DNA from: Cordylochernes scorpioides
Lineage: Eukaryota; Arthropoda; Arachnida; Pseudoscorpiones; Chernetidae
Direction of reading: 5' to 3'
DNA: 64,000 nt
NCBI GenBank assembly: GCA_030710605.1
Contig: CP092874.1
Coordinates: forward strand, 21,739,880 to 21,803,879
Both the position numbers and the translations under genes were made by a program. Of the stretch, positions 63,720-64,000 are shown one piece after another. The notes beneath the pieces are model-generated. The model had not been told where the DNA came from. It ran no database searches and worked only from the letters and a program-made list of their open reading frames with translations. Within the stretch, counting starts at the first letter, position 1, and the number at the start of each line of letters is the position of its first letter.

Positions 63720-64000
63720 CTACCTATATAGTATATCTGTATTTTAAGTTTTACTATTGGTGATGGTGTTTAACTAAACTATGGAAAGAGGCTTATGTTA
63801 ATTGTAGAAATTTTACATACGCTCTCTCTATAACTATGTATTATTATCATCATCATTGTAAAGTTTTCATCTCTACTTGAATAGTGCGGACTGTGCAATT
63901 TTGCATATATTTTGACGGGATATCAATAAAACTATGTTATTTGTCTCTCTCTATAACTAAAACATTGGCCCGATCTACGAACGTGTCTAGAACGACAGCC
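63720..64000. other. Intron, nothing recognised
   Basis: AT-rich tail of the window; presumably the intron leading to the next ABCA exon. Confidence 0.3.

Overview
The window is animal nuclear DNA: AT-rich, with GT-AG introns, a full RNA polymerase II largest-subunit gene ending in heptad repeats, and a dense layer of transposons. The mix of Penelope-like, Helitron, mariner/Tc1, pogo-like, hAT and Gypsy elements, plus an endonuclease of the Helitron-2 type, fits an arthropod, possibly a chelicerate. The sequence alone does not settle the species.

Layout. 1-7500: two long palindromic elements, then RPB1 as one uninterrupted reading frame on the minus strand (1475-6832) with a promoter-like block behind it. 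7600-22800: almost entirely repeats: Helitron-like elements, a Tc1 element nested in one of them, a Penelope-like fragment with a GIY-YIG endonuclease, a Helitron-2-type endonuclease fragment and the 3' end of a LINE. 22851-63272: nine plus-strand exons of one ABCA-type lipid transporter, all joining in phase: the whole first nucleotide-binding domain, then the second membrane domain. Upstream and downstream exons are outside the window or were not found.

The ABCA introns hold most of the unusual content: a 115-bp minisatellite ending at a splice acceptor, a tandem array of duplicated splice donors, a mariner split by an ORF1-only LINE, an intact 416-codon orphan reading frame, tRNA-Phe-like tandem copies, a young Gypsy element with identical LTRs, a hAT element with a nested retroposon, and a 73-bp satellite.

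Two points stand out. (1) A short repeat family, seen in at least nine copies on both strands, has all the conserved parts of a hammerhead ribozyme core with three matching stems, but with the strands in a permuted order; several stem changes between copies are compensatory. (2) One Helitron-like family carries two different tRNA-derived inserts, tRNA-Gly(GCC) and a tRNA-Thr type, each followed by a Pol III T-run. RPB1 and the ABCA gene are the only host genes I can support; the 416-codon ORF is a possible third.
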